This document shows positions 12,660 to 32,620 of a stretch of 64,000 nt of DNA, one piece after another (position 1 is the first letter of the stretch; the number at the start of each line of letters is the position of its first letter). The notes under the pieces are model-generated. The model did no database searches. It was given only the letters and a program-made list of their open reading frames with translations, and was not told where the DNA came from. The stretch is from contig NW_024732415.1 in NCBI RefSeq assembly GCF_018991925.1, forward strand, positions 2,424,838 to 2,488,837, read 5' to 3'. The translations under genes were made by a program, and so were the position numbers. The DNA comes from Homarus americanus. Lineage: Eukaryota; Arthropoda; Malacostraca; Decapoda; Nephropidae.

Positions 12660-13420
12660 CACCCACACTCACCTCAGCCACATGCTCCACGCCTACAACT
12701 TGGTGTAACAATATTAGAATGTTTCCGTTGTATTGTGTGAGTATCTATGTTTTGGGAGACTTAGACGCATTCCTGGCTGCTAAAACTTTTCTCAACTGAA
12801 AACTTTTGTTAATTTCGACGAAGGAAGCTGCTACTCACCATTTCTTGCTAAACAAATTAGACTTATAGTCAAATATGTGACTTGAATGGTGTTGAGCTTC
12901 AATAAATCCATTTCTTGTCGTTGTTTTGGGGGGTTATTATTGTAAAATTCCCGCGTATACACCACTAACCCGCCTGACGACTGGGAGAACACTGGTAACG
13001 TGAAGGACACAGGCAGCCGAGTCGACGGATGGGAAGACTGGAAAGCGTTGTTTTCAACCAATCACAACGCTCTCCACGCTCTCTCGACCAATCCGGGAGC
13101 TCACTCTCTCAGGTGTACATAGCGCTCATTTTGAGGATGGAGTAAGCACAAAGAAATAAACAGGAAATTGAACAATGTTGATGTAACCACTGATATTCCA
13201 GACATTAACGAAAGGCTGACCTATATTTACATGTTTTCCTAAAGTATTAGTTATTGCTGGATATGTCGTGACATAACTTTACGCAGGAAGTTTAAATGTA
13301 TTACTCACTAATTGGAAATGCCAGCAACCACCAGGTAGCTCAGGCAGTGGCGGGAGACTTTAAACCTGTTTAGTTTGATACGTAAGTTCAAAAAATAGAT
13401 AAATTATAAGTAGTGTATAT
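12660..13420. other. non-coding; two CCAAT boxes
   Basis: CCAATCAC and CCAATCCG occur about 35 bp apart at 13,060-13,095 in a locally GC-richer stretch. This could be a promoter, but no gene follows that I can identify. Confidence 0.3.
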
Positions 13421-13422
13421 TC

Positions 13423-13529
<107 letters not shown>

Positions 13530-13824
13530 TATTTATTTGTATTTTTTTACTGTAGTGTTTCCGTCCGAGTATCCAAGAACTGTATACACTGCCTGCTCCC
13601 CAAGCTTTGGTTCCATCATTGTCAGAGTTGGTATGTTGGGATAAAAATTTATTACTTACCGGTATGTCACGTCCGCCAGTACATATCAAGGAAAACTGTT
13701 TTTAGTCCTGGAGTACATGTCACCTACTACATGAGGGGTGGGGAGTGGATAAGGGTGATTTAGCACTGAGGCCGGAACCAGACATATTCTGACGCAAGTT
13801 AACCTGAGACAGACGATATTAGTC

Positions 13825-14165
13825 GCCGCGGTGGGTTTTATGATTTTCTCTCATGTTACTTTTATCCTCTTCACCACTGATAGGCTAGTTAGTCGCTCGG
13901 GCGGTTGGTTACGTTTCTGTTACTCACTGTTCGCAAGTACTGGGCATGTATAATGTGTCTGAAGTTCTGTACCTGCGCCTGTGGGCGTGGTCAAGTCTAG
14001 TTTTAGTTTCAGTTTTATCCTCTTCGCCACTGATCGGCTTGTTAGCCGCTTGGGCGATCAGTCACGTCTCTGATTACTTTTCCTTTTCATTTATCTTTTT
14101 CACCAAAAGGTCGGCTCGCTAGCCGCCCTGGCGATCGGTCACGTCTCTATCACGCACTGTTGGCA
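13825..14165. repeat. three diverged copies of a retrotransposon 3' segment
   Basis: A block of about 120-150 bp is repeated three times, near 13,860, 14,015 and 14,100. Shared text includes TTTTATCCTCTTC(A/G)CCACTGAT, GGC(T/G)(A/T)G(T/C)TAG(T/C)CGC and CGGTCACGTCTCT. It adjoins the reverse transcriptase C-terminus and is probably its duplicated 3' untranslated region. Confidence 0.5.
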
Positions 14166-14905
14166 AATACTGGGCATGCACCGGCTCCTGAATGTACCTG
14201 AACCCGCTCCAGTGTTGGTCCAGTCTTGTCTTGAAAGAGCTCACACTCGGTGCCGTCACAACACTCTCTGGTAGATTGTTCCAAGAGTTTACAACCCTCA
14301 CTCCGAGAAAGTTTGCCCTCACGGTTTTCTGGACTTGCGGCTTCTTCAATCTTGAGCTGTGACCCCTTGTGGGGCGAGCGTCCGCCAGCTCCAAGTAAGG
14401 ACACTCAACTGAGTAGTGCCCCTGAGATGCTTATACACCTCAACTAGGTTCCCCCTTGCCCGTCTGTAGTATAAGCTAGGCAAGTTCAGGCGCTCCGTGT
14501 CCTTACTTGGAGCTGGCGGACGCTCGCCCCACAAGGGGTCACAGCTCAAGATTGAAGAAGCCGCAAGTCCAGAAAACCGTGAGGGCAAATTTTTTCGGAG
14601 TGAGGGTTGTAAACACTTGGAACAATCTACCAGAGAGTGTTGTGACGGAACCGAGTGTGAAGTCTAGTCTTGAATGAGCTCACACTCGGTGCCGTCATAA
14701 CTCTCTCTGGTAGATTTTTCAAAGAGTTTACAAGTCTTTCTTCGAAAAAAGTTTGCCCTGAACTTGTGGCTTCTTCAGCCTTGAACTGTGACCCCAAATG
14801 AGACGAACATCCTCCAGCTCCCTGTATGAACTCTCGACTCATAAATGCCTTCTGGGATATTTATAAAACTTCTACTAGGTCACCTCTTGCCCGCCTATAG
14901 TACGA
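14119..14905 (-). pseudogene. folded-back cluster of non-LTR reverse transcriptase C-termini
   Basis: On the minus strand, 14394-14119 encodes VRVVNSWNNLPESVVTAPSV followed by SSFKTRLDQHW, the typical end of non-LTR ORF2. 14500-14400 gives LNLPSLYYRRARGNLVEVYK in another frame. About 14,495-14,660 is the same sequence in the opposite orientation, forming a near-perfect inverted repeat with 14,255-14,405. A third copy (ERLVNSLKNLPERVMTAPSV) follows on the minus strand at 14,640-14,905. So there are three partial copies in alternating orientation. Confidence 0.75.
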
Positions 14906-16098
14906 GACACACAGAACAGAGCATAACCACTACAGCTTCAGAACGCACAATCAAGCAATAGCAATATGGGAAAAATACAAGAATCAGAGGATCTCATATT
15001 ACAATATGAAAAATGATGATATAGAACTAGAACCATCGTATACACACAGAAAATTTAAATACACAAACCAATCAACAAAAATTCACTCACCCCACAAATT
15101 AGTAAATTGATAAGATAGGGATATCCCTTAAGATACACAAGGGCCTGGAGGGGCCCCCAAAACAAAATATAAGACCCTTGTCAACAGCATCAAAATTAGC
15201 TTAGCTTAGCTTGTGTACCCTTGCCGAGGTGGACCTGTGGGCGTGCTGTCGTGGCAGACATAGCACCGTCCCCGTAATGTGGATAGCCCACCTGCTTTCA
15301 ATCTTCCACTCTATTTCTCACTTCCTAATTTTACCGTCATCCTACATCTTCAGAGTCTATGGCTCTCTTCTCAGCGTATCTACTACTACTACTTATCTTT
15401 CGGGGTAACTAAGTCTAGTGACCCTCTTTTGGACATTTTCAATCAACTGACAGTCTCTAGCATATCTCGGAGACGGGGTGACAGTACTCCAGACAGGGAA
15501 GCACCTCACTCATGAAGAACGTTAACAATTCAGTGGTACACACAACTCCACGGTGACGTACCCAATGTAGCAGAAAGGGGAGAGTGGGTAAAATCACTGC
15601 AAAGGCAAACTTAACCACTTACGAAAGCTTCCATCGCATGGGTGGACTAAAATTCATCTCCTCATATACAAAAGTTAGTGAGTTCCACCTCTAATATTAT
15701 ACCCTGTACACTTCACAGTGATATGGGTGAGAGATTTTATAAAACCTAGAAGAAATTAAATCGCCAAAAGATTTTCACATAAATGCTGGCACAGGGGATG
15801 GGACTTCCCTCCGTTGTAATAATTCAGTAGCTGTACACAGCTTTAAAAACATAAAGCTCACGTGAAGGTGTTAGAATAAGAGGCAGGACATAACAGGTAA
15901 AATTAGCAAGGGTTTACAATCTTGGTGAAAACCCATACATGTTATTGGGGAGTCGATCAGTGGTGAAGGGGATAAAAGTATATATTGGTACTGTTAGTCA
16001 TTCAGCAGGCGGCTTTAATTTGGTACTGTTAGACATTCAGCAGGCGGCTTTAGTAATTTAAATGTAACCCCGTTAAAAAGGTGATAAACAAGGTAGTG
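14906..16098. other. no recognised gene
   Basis: Contains an AGCTTAGCTTAGCTT run at about 15,198-15,211 and a directly repeated GGTACTGTTAG(T/A)CATTCAGC phrase near 15,990-16,040. No coding content. Confidence 0.45.
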
Positions 16099-16106
16099 GC
16101 AAGTGT

Positions 16107-17401
16107 CAGTGTTGCCAGGTCCGCGTTTTCTCGTTCAATTGGGCTGTTTCTGAGGGAAGCTGACGGAAAAAATATGGTGGTAGAGGGTGGCTTCTTTTTT
16201 TTTTTATTGAAGCAGGCGGGTTTGGGGCTGTTTATTTTCGAAAGCACGTTACGTAATTTTACCTTACCTTTTAGATGTACAGGTCAGGTGAGAGACATAT
16301 GACTGCCGACGGCCAGGCCGGCGGCCAGTAACACAGACGTGCGATTTCTTCCCCCTCTCTCAAGAGGGGTTATCTTGAGGGTATGACCTGATTAGTTAAC
16401 CTGACAGCCATGCGGCTTGATTAAAACCCATGTTGATGTTCTTCATTCTCCAGAATCTCCTCAGCCATTTTACTCTCAACTGTGATCAATGGAGGAGATA
16501 AAATAGCGTGCGTGAGCGACCGCGTGTGTACTAGCGCTTCTCCCAGAGCTTGGACGTTCTGACATAAGAAACTGTGTTTGGAGAAAGGAAAACAAGGTTG
16601 AATTAGCTGTCATTCTTACCGAAGTACTCAGAGAATATTGGTAAGGTAGACAAACAGTGACAAAGCTTGGGACTGTCAGTTGACCCAAAGAAATAATTCC
16701 TGACGTCGAGAAATTTTGGATGACAGTTCATAACCATCAGGATGCCTCGGAAGAAAAGGATTTTGAGGAGATAGGGCAGTTTGCTTTGTCGTTGTTGGCT
16801 ACCCATCAGTAACGCCTCTGTAGAACGGGTGTTTTCTCATATGAACCTCACAAAGAATAAGATAAGACACAAATCAACAGAAAAGTTGGAAAACACCCTA
16901 CATGTCCGTGCATTTTGCAAAGACACAACATATGTTGCAATAAGTTAGCTCCCACACAGGCAATGTTGTCACTTTTTGCTCAGGATATTTATTCCAAAGA
17001 TCTTGTTAAATATGACCTGAATATGTTGACTTAATTGATGCATAAAACTACTAAGGATCTATACAACATAATAATGTAGGGTATGGATACTAGGCATGTA
17101 CGCTAATTTGCATACATTAATTATGTTTATACTTTTTTGTTTGCATTTCATACGATATAATGTAATAATATCAAGTATATCAGTGCATGCATGTGTATTT
17201 ATGATGTCAATGCTTATTTTAGCGATTAAATAAAATGTTTCCCCTTTTTTTGTTTCTCTTTGTCTGTCCTCTTGAAAGTAATACATTACAGTATATTACT
17301 GATACTGCTGGTTTGGGTGGTTTTGGGCGGGTTTTTGGAAAGGAATTGGCGATTTGGAGATAGGATTTGGCGGGAACGCAGTCCACGACCTGGCAACCCT
17401 G
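16107..17401 (+). mobile_element. hAT transposon with intact ends and decayed transposase
   Basis: The ends are CAGTGTTGCCAGGTC (16107-16121) and, inverted, CAGGGTTGCCAGGTC (17387-17401): 14 of 15 identical. The flanks are an exact 8-bp target duplication, GCAAGTGT, at 16099-16106 and 17402-17409. Internally, 16802-16948 reads as the hAT C-terminal dimerisation motif (PISNASVERVFSHMNLTKNK...) and ends at a TAG. The upstream transposase sequence (FWMTVHNHQDASEEKDFEEI...) sits in another frame, so a frameshift lies near 16,800. At about 1.3 kb it is far shorter than an autonomous hAT and lacks most of the catalytic region. It inserted about 550 bp upstream of the SLC35D-like start. Confidence 0.88.
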
Positions 17402-17951
17402 GCAAGTGTGTTTACTGTCGAGTTGTCATCATCTGTTGGACAGGTGTGCTGAGTGTTGCAACGTATACGAAATAGACTAACCAAAGAGAATAAAAGCCTT
17501 GATTGAACTTAACATAATGGAGGAGTCTTGGGTTAATATATAGAACTAACCCGTCATATCTCACGTCTGGAAATGCCTCACATTTCACCATATCATAGTA
17601 AGTTCATTCTGTTTAATATACCGGGGAAGTTAGGTTGGTTTGGTTGGTTAGATCTGTTCTTGATAACCACAAATGTTAAGTAGCGTTTATTATTATTATT
17701 ATTACTGTATTATTACTCTTAAAGCTATTAATTTTTATAAAAAGGTCCTTTAGTATTTCTTCATAAATTGGATGAAACTATAAAGATAGTACTGTACAGT
17801 ATTCTATTTTGTGAGTTACATTTAATATGTTTTACCAAATAGAAATATTTGGCACTTTATACATTACAAGCCGTATCCCAGAGATAAAATCTTGAGAGTC
17901 AGTGTAAAGTTTAAATTGTTTTTTAGTTGTAAACTTTTATTGTGCAGTGTG

Positions 17952-25379
<7,428 letters not shown>

Positions 25380-25616
25380 TTTTAAGTATGAATATTTATA
25401 TAGTACAGTAGTGTTTTTAATTTTCTTAGAAAAATATGAATTTCTAGTGATATGGTATTTGTATCAGGGAATATTTAAAGTAACATTCACTTGTTGAATT
25501 ATACTTAGTACAATCCAGTATACTCTCAAGTGATTACAAAGAAACTATATGATTCATCGCACAGTCATTCCATTTCACGAATCTAAGTAAAAAAAAAAGT
25601 ACTGAAAGATATGAAG

Positions 25617-25622
25617 AATAAA
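25617..25622 (+). promoter_or_regulatory. candidate polyadenylation signal of the SLC35D-like gene
   Basis: The hexamer AATAAA lies about 240 nt after the stop codon at 25379 on the coding strand. No earlier canonical hexamer was seen in the 3' flank. Assigning it to the gene is an inference from spacing. Confidence 0.45.
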
Positions 25623-26290
25623 CTGAACACCAACATACAATACTGGATTGACTAATTGAGGAAGATGAGAAGGAAGCCTAAATGGCCAACACCTACTGGG
25701 TATAAATTTTTTTACAGTATATATTGTTCTTGAGAGAGTTCATGGTGGAGCCAGATTCATAAGTATGAAGACATCATTGGCTGAGTTTTGGATCAGTTCA
25801 TCAATTAAAAAGAAGTCAAAGAGATAATTAAGATGATCAAGGTTGTCATATCTTCAGGGAAAGATATAATTCATCTCAAAGTAATGAAAGAAGTTCACAG
25901 TACAATATTATAAACAGATTGGTAACAATGACCTTAAACACGTCATGCAGAACAGGCAAATTACCATAAGAACAGAAAACTGCAAAGATAAAAGTAATCA
26001 ATAATGGGACTATGTTGTGGATCATATGGAGAACAATCAAGTATTGAGTGACAAACACTGTGTTCATAAGTGGAAGAGCCACTGAACTCAAGTTGCTTCA
26101 AGTTTGTGATGCTTGGACAGAGAAGAAAGAAGAACCAAGGGACTTCCTGTCCTCAGCTCGCAGTGTTGATGGCCTCACATGCTGTTGTTGGTGTGGGGGA
26201 TTTACACAAATGCAGTCAAAGTGACACCACCCTCATTGCCTGGTCATCCAAGATCCAGACCAAAGTGACAGTCGGCCATTTTTTTTAACA
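25620..26290. other. anonymous degraded repeat, possibly non-LTR
   Basis: This is the stretch after the SLC35D-like polyadenylation signal. Short phrases such as NNGTMLWIIW and VLSDKHCVHKW hint at a very old reverse transcriptase, but no diagnostic motif survives. Nothing else is recognisable here. Confidence 0.2.
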
Positions 26291-27119
26291 ATCGAGAATT
26301 ATTAGTACATCCCAAAAGTGACCTCTGCGCCGTAATCCATTTCTTAAACCAAACATTTGGGTTGCTGTTTAGTAATCAGACAATGGTTATTGGAACATTC
26401 AAGTAAAGTCTTTGGGTGCCTACCCCCACCTGAAGGATTTCTCATCTAGTTATATATAAATAGAAAAAGTATCTGAAGTATTACCGTACTGTATGTTATT
26501 TAAGATGGAAAAAATAATTTAAATGTTCTTATTACCATTTTCTAAAAAAATTACTTATTATGAAGAGATCACCTTGAACCCACTTGATGTTTACTTTCAA
26601 CCCCAAAGAGCTCTCATGATTCTCGTCTCGCCCATTACACTTCTGAAAATTTATCAAATATTACATTCCCACTGCCTTCTACCCGGCCATCCTACTAAGC
26701 TGGTCCATCTACCTTCCTCTCTCTTCCCCATGCCACATCTACTATCCTTACAACAGCCTCTAGCCCAGCCTTGACAGCCAGCTGCCATTCATCAACCCCT
26801 AATGTATCCTCAGCTCTACTCTGATGCTGCCAGGCCTTGTAAGTTCACCTGTGGTCCTCACCTCTCCCCCACAGAGACATATTTCCTGTCCATCCTGCAC
26901 AACCCAGAGCGACGTAAGAAAGGTGAGAGTTGTCAGTATGCACAGCTCTATGTCCACTGCACCTTGGTAACAATGACAAAACATATGATGTTCTAAATAT
27001 CCTTGTTGTCACCCCTGGTGATTCCCTTCTTTGTTATTTAATTCCTTCACTACAGGCATGCCACTTTTAATATTTTATTTGGCTAATGTCAGATGATTTT
27101 ATTCAACAGAGAGGGGATC

Positions 27120-27760
27120 CCATACGTAAGTGGTTAACCACTCATATGCCACAAAACAGCTGCCCCATGCGAGGAAAACTGCTGCTATTATCGCCGTACT
27201 CAAGCCAGGCAAACACGACAAATACCGCCCAATTTCTTTCATCTCCTGCTTCTCCACAGTGATGAAATGCATGATTTACCTGCACTAGAAAATTGAAGCT
27301 CACCTACATCCTGGCCTGTATGTATTTTTCCCTGGGAAGAGTACTGCTCACTACATGACAAACACTTCGGCTACAACTTCCCTCTTTACCAGCTTCCAGG
27401 GTGCATTTGATAAAGCCAATGGTGACACGGTCATTGAGAGCCTCACCCACATGGACGAGAAGGGCAAACTCCTTACATGGTTGGCAGACAACCTTCTTTA
27501 TCGACAGGCCTGTGTCCATTTCCAGAGCAACACGATCAAAGCCCTTGGTCCTCAGCCCCAATCTCTTTAACATTTTCATGAACTCTGTCTACCAGCTGAA
27601 CAACACTTGTTGAGCACAATGACTCAATGGACACACCATCAGCTATGCTGATGATCTCAATATTACTGTACTACACTGCAACATAAACAACCTATACTCT
27701 CTACACATGCCCTTGTCATCTCAAACATCAAAACTAACTTCATCTCGCACCCCCTTTGTC
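27120..27760 (+). pseudogene. non-LTR retrotransposon reverse transcriptase fragment, a different family
   Basis: Reading forward with stops and shifts gives IIAVLKPGKHDKYRPISFIS, GKSTAHYMTNTSATTSLFTS, FDKANGDTVIESL, GKLLTWLADNLLYRQACVHF, LFNIFMNSVYQL and ISYADDLNI. These are reverse transcriptase fingers/palm motifs in correct order. At least three disruptions are visible, so it is dead. It lies 1.7 kb downstream of the SLC35D-like gene. The upstream stretch 26,600-26,990 may be a further decayed part. Confidence 0.78.
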
Positions 27761-28088
27761 AGACTCCGCTGAGCCAGCAAGGACAGGGCATTGAACAAGT
27801 ACACACCTACAGGTACCTGAAGGTAAGTATTGCACAGTTATTACCACAACTGAACACCAGATCATCCACATGCATTCTGACATGGTAAATGGTACAGTTG
27901 CTAACACCATGTTTTCACAGTTACCTCCACTTATGTGTGAATGTGTTTGGATTTGTTCACAGTATTACGGTGTACAAATAAATACTACTTTATAATGTAC
28001 AAAGATTTTATATTATACTAATTATCAAGACAAAATACAAGTAGTATTCATTTTCCTTTTACACTGTGTACTGTACTGTATAGTTTTA

Positions 28089-28633
28089 CAGTAAGTCCGT
28101 GCTTAAAGTCGTCCCGCTTAACGTTGTTTCAGTACTGTACTACGTCGCTAAACTTTAGAGACCAAAAATTCTTTTAACGGTGATCCAATGCTACGTTGTT
28201 TTGTGTCGTCATAGACTACATTTAACTGTGCATCACCCTCTCTCGTCTCGCCATGCTATGCTCTCTCGGCTTGGCGCTGAGTCTCAGTGACTCACCACCC
28301 TCCTCCTCCTCCTCCTCTCCCGCCATACTCCATACTCCTCCCCTCCCTCTATCCGCCTCCTTTGCTTCACTACCCACCACACACTCGCTCTACCACCTCC
28401 GCCCATTGGTGAGTACCAATACAAACTTAGTAGTTGTATGTTTGTATTATTTTCTATAGAAATGGCAATGATTTTCTGTATATGTAATGTATTTCATGGG
28501 GCAAAGGGAGGCTCAGGAACGTAACTCCCGTATTTTATCTGTTTCTTATGGGGAAAATTGATCGGCTTAACATTGTTTCGTATAATGTTGCGTTTTTAGG
28601 AATGTAACCTGGACGTTAAGCGAGGACTTACTG
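28089..28633. mobile_element. Tigger/pogo-type MITE
   Basis: The ends are CAGTAAGTCCGTGCTTAA and, inverted, CAGTAAGTCCTCGCTTAA, with a matching GCTTAACRTTGTTTC further in on both sides. The left flank is TA, while the right is CA, probably a mutated TA. The GC-rich middle carries (TCC)n near 28,300-28,320 and accounts for the short open frame seen there. Confidence 0.72.
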
Positions 28634-28743
28634 CATTACAGTTGAACACCTGTACACTGATATTGTAGGTGATCAAGAAGTTCAAGATTCCCCGGGCACA
28701 GGTCACTGACCCACATCAGGGCCTGGGGGGCGAAAATATAATA

Positions 28744-28749
28744 ATGATA

Positions 28750-28810
<61 letters not shown>

Positions 28811-28832
28811 TCTATCATTATTATTATTATTA
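28744..28832. repeat. (AAT)n microsatellite with an inverted (ATT)n partner
   Basis: About 20 AAT units to 28,810, then TCTATC and (ATT)n to 28,832. The two parts can pair as a hairpin. Confidence 0.95.
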
Positions 28833-29040
28833 CAACTCTTAATAAATTTCATAGCAAATTAATACAAATAAAAATAAAATAATAATAATAATAATAACCA
28901 TAACCATAAATAAATACAAAAACGAAAAAGATAAATCAAGAGTGAGAAATGATATACCTGTACTGTACTGTACCTGCGTATGAAGTACAAAAATGATTGA
29001 TTTGAGTTGAAAAGGACAGAAAGAATAGGGAGTGGATGTG

Positions 29041-29140
<100 letters not shown>

Positions 29141-29229
29141 TGTTTATTTCCTTACTTTACTTTCATCAGTGAGTTCTAATATGATAATAATTTGTTGTGC
29201 CAATTTTTCGTTTCATAGATCATAAGGTG

Positions 29230-29636
29230 CCTGGCAGGCAATAGTTTGTCCTGCGGGCGGTAATGAGGCCCTGAGGCGCTTTTCCCGCGCCCGGGGTAGT
29301 GTGTTTTTCAGCATGTAGTGTGAAGGTTGTCGCCGGTCTTACTTGACGTCATTTGCGAATTTAGAGATAAAGACATTGAAATTCTTCAATTGTTTATAGA
29401 TCACGGGCTTCACGGCATTATTCCTTTAGATAAAGACTACGGGAATCCCTGTGCTTTCCGACCGGAAACAAATTTGTTTAGTGTAATAAGAAAATTATCA
29501 ACAAGAAAAACAAGCAGCTGGAACGTGTATATGTATACTAATCACGAAAATTAGCTTCAAGCAAACCTGTCTGGAGTTCTACAATATGCTAAATCAACTC
29601 CAGGGATGTTAAAACAAATCTTATCCAGTGAAAAGG
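29230..29636 (+). promoter_or_regulatory. candidate promoter and non-coding first exon for the C8orf76 homologue
   Basis: In this AT-rich region, 29,240-29,340 is a CpG-rich island (GCGGGCGG, CCCGCGCCCGGGG) followed by a CRE-like TGACGTCA at 29,345. About 290 bp later comes a consensus donor, AAAAG/GTAAGT, at 29,636/29,637. The first acceptor on this strand tied to a gene is TTCTAG at 35,295, just before the C8orf76 start. A 75-codon open frame at 29,327-29,554 has no ATG and no recognisable domain. Joining this exon to the gene is an inference and would imply an intron of 5.7 kb. Confidence 0.35.
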
Positions 29637-29639
29637 TAA

Positions 29640-32150
29640 GTAGGCAAATACCATTGTTATGTACAATTGTTTTGGATTTGTGTCAATGTTGTTATATGGG
29701 TTGTAGGGTTTGTTCATGCTTTTTGGTTACGTTACCCCTGAATGGTTTAGAAAAAATCACTGAAGAATTATTATAATGTGCGCCGTGTATAGGAATGTTA
29801 CCCTGAAGAACGTCTCGTAAATAAACTTGACACATTGACAAACTTTTCAACTGAACCAACGAAGTGAACATCTGTGAATTGTGTTGATAGGGAGAGATCG
29901 TATGAGTCAGAAAAACTAGTGGATTATTCAAGGTCCCCTCCATTGTTCCTCTTGACATAAAAAGGTACGGTAAGTGTTCTTAATGGTTGAGTCCCATAAG
30001 TTACCACAGGCCATGGCTCCTTGGCCATTCTAGACACTTTTATTTCTAAGTAATTAAGCGATTTTTTTTATATTGACACGATATTTAAATCGTATGCCAT
30101 ACGATGTGTACAGTCTTACCACTGATTTACCCGTTTCGTCACCGCGTTCATTCCCATCAATATATACACGAAAATAACTGTTGCTTGGGACAAAAAATAA
30201 TCAAAGACACTAAGACAATTTAATAAAGACGAAAATAAAAAAAATATATACATTGTTAATACGCCTGCAATCATCTCACTGCTGACTGCCTGGTGGTTTA
30301 TGCACTGGTGCCAAATAACCTTCATTTGTTCTGTATTCTGTTTATCAATGTTGAATCGTTTTCTTTATTAAACAATTAATATTCATGTAGAGTAATAGCA
30401 CAATAATTCTTCATTGTTCTGTATTTTGTTTATTTTCCAATGTTTTAATCGTTTTCTGTATTAAATAATTAATATTCATGTATAATAATGACAATACTTC
30501 TCGAGTTGTCTGTATACATATGTAATTAATATTCGTGTAAAATAATAACTTAAATTTGTCACTAATACCAGCGACTGTTAGTGGTGATAAAACGGATTTG
30601 ATATTGGTGACGAAATGGGGTGTATCCTAACAGACATACACAATGTGCTGTCATTATATAAGTAGAATACAGTATTCATAAAATTATTATAGCCCTGCCA
30701 ATATGCCATATTATGTTAATGTTTTTGGTATAATAAGCCTTTTGGTTATGTTTCAAATTTTTAGTAAAGGTTAGGTTGAAATTTTTATTTTTTTAATGTG
30801 TTTTGAACGATTCTGACTTACTTCCAAAATGGTGCAGTGTGTTTTGTCTATGTGACTGTGTTGAAGTGCTGGTGTGTGATCCCCACCATCATCGTGCTTC
30901 ATCACCAGATTACTAAATGAGTGTACAGTACTCTATAGTCTTTATCCATTCACCTGGCCTTTCTTCAACCTTGGCTTCACCTTTCCTCCAGCCAGGGGGT
31001 AAAGAATTTTGGATTGTGACTGCACTGCACATAGTACGTAATGTGTGTACATTTGCATATGTAAACCACTTTCTTTTGACAAACATAATATATTGAAGAT
31101 AACTTCTATTGGTAACTTACCAGTGTAACATATCACTGTTCTTTGAGGGATGGTAGATGCACAATAATTTATACTTGACAGCTAAAGGGAAATTTTCGGG
31201 TGTTTGCCCTAACATATTTTTTCAGTAATTATTAACGACTTGACCTGCAGCCAACTTTTCATGGAAAACGATTTTTAAAATGCCGCAATTTCATTGTTTT
31301 TTGTTTTTTTTCTAGTGGACACTATTGTAGTTTGTGCAAATGTGTTAAAGAGTGGTTATGTCTAAATTAAACCTAACCTAACCTTAGTGGATATGAAAAA
31401 CAGACCTCACCAACCCAACCAAACAAACCTACCTAACCTTACCTAACTTTCAAGCCTCCCTGACCCTTGGTATATTAAACAGAAAGACTTTCTATGATAT
31501 GGTGTAATTTTAAATTTGTATGGCTCTTTTTCATGGAAGGGTCGTGGTCAAGAATAATTCAACGTTCTTTGTCAGGGTCATCACTGACGTCTGCCTTTTA
31601 CGTTTCACTACACTAGCATCACTAGCACTGACACTAGGCAGTCTTTAGGGGCCATTTCACACAGAAACACTAAAGTTTTGAGTACAACACGAGATGATAC
31701 ATCGCAGGCAATGGTTGAGCGCAAACAAAAGAAGAGGAGACACTGCGGGTGTGTGGGGGGTAACTCGTTACGCTGCCGGAGAAGCTCGTAAGCTAGCCAC
31801 CATCTGCTTACTACGAATACCTGTAGTCGAAATCGCAAATCATAAACCCGCAAATAGCAAGGGTTTACTGTATATAGTATTCTTGAAGCAAGAAAGTAGT
31901 GTTCTTTGAAATGATAATTGCCTAAGTTACTAGTTAAGCTACAACCAAATCCCAGGGTAGCAGTTGCTGGAAATGTCCGGATGTATGGGATAATTGCTGT
32001 AAGCATTTGTTTAAAACATCAGATCAAGCAGCAAAAATTGACTCGAGTGAATGTGGTGGTTTGAAGTCCATTGATTATAATTATTGGAAAGAACTTTGGT
32101 AAAAAAAAAGAAATAAAAATAAATCCGTGCCATTATTTTCAAATTTCTTA
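29640..32150. other. AT-rich non-coding sequence
   Basis: Contains AACCTAACCTAACC at about 31,373-31,388, a local duplication of CTGTATT(C/T)TGTTTAT...TTAATATTCATG near 30,330-30,480, and a TTTACTGTA MITE-like end at about 31,870. No exon supported. Confidence 0.4.
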
Positions 32151-32153
32151 GTA

Positions 32154-32185
32154 CAGGTGTACCCTGAAATTCGATGTCCCAATAC
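32154..32185 (+). mobile_element. solitary MITE end, same family as 20575-21233
   Basis: The sequence CAGGTGTACCCTGAAATTCG followed by TGTCCCAATA matches the left terminus of the 20,575 element and is preceded by TA. No matching right end was found downstream, so it is probably truncated. Confidence 0.5.
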
Positions 32186-32389
32186 TGTATAATAATGTCT
32201 ATCAGACCAAAACGTTCAGCCCAGAAGAACAAAACACACATAACAGTAATTAGTGGAGCAGGTATACAACCCACTTAAGTTGACCTACCTTACAGTAATT
32301 AAATAAGATTTAAGTCCTGACCCAACAAGGGTTATGAAGGGGCAATGAGAGAACAGGCGACATGACCCTGTTAATCCAAGAAACACTGC

Positions 32390-32620
32390 CCCCCAGCCAG
32401 TACACCAACACCTGACTAAACACACCTGGCCAGACTCACCCAGGTCAGTAATATTTAGGAGGCATTACTGGCTGGCCAACCACAATAAGCACACCACACC
32501 CTGTGACCCCAAGCACCACTCACCTGACCAAACACACCCAGATTAGTAATAATTAGGAGATAACACCGGCCAGCCTACAACAATAAGCACACGACAACAG
32601 TGACCTGACCTCCAATAAAA
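32390..32620. repeat. direct duplication of about 110 bp
   Basis: Two diverged tandem copies share CACCTGACYAAACACACC, AGTAATA(T/A)TTAGGAG, GGCCAGCCTACAAC-like text and AATAAGCACAC. No gene or terminal repeats were recognised. Confidence 0.6.

Noticed and set aside
12255..12668. 137-codon His/Thr/Leu-rich frame
   Set aside because: It is an artefact of the TG-rich minisatellite; two overlapping frames are equally open.
29327..29554. Open frame of 75 codons as a protein-coding exon
   Set aside because: It has no ATG start and no recognisable domain; it lies within a candidate non-coding first exon.
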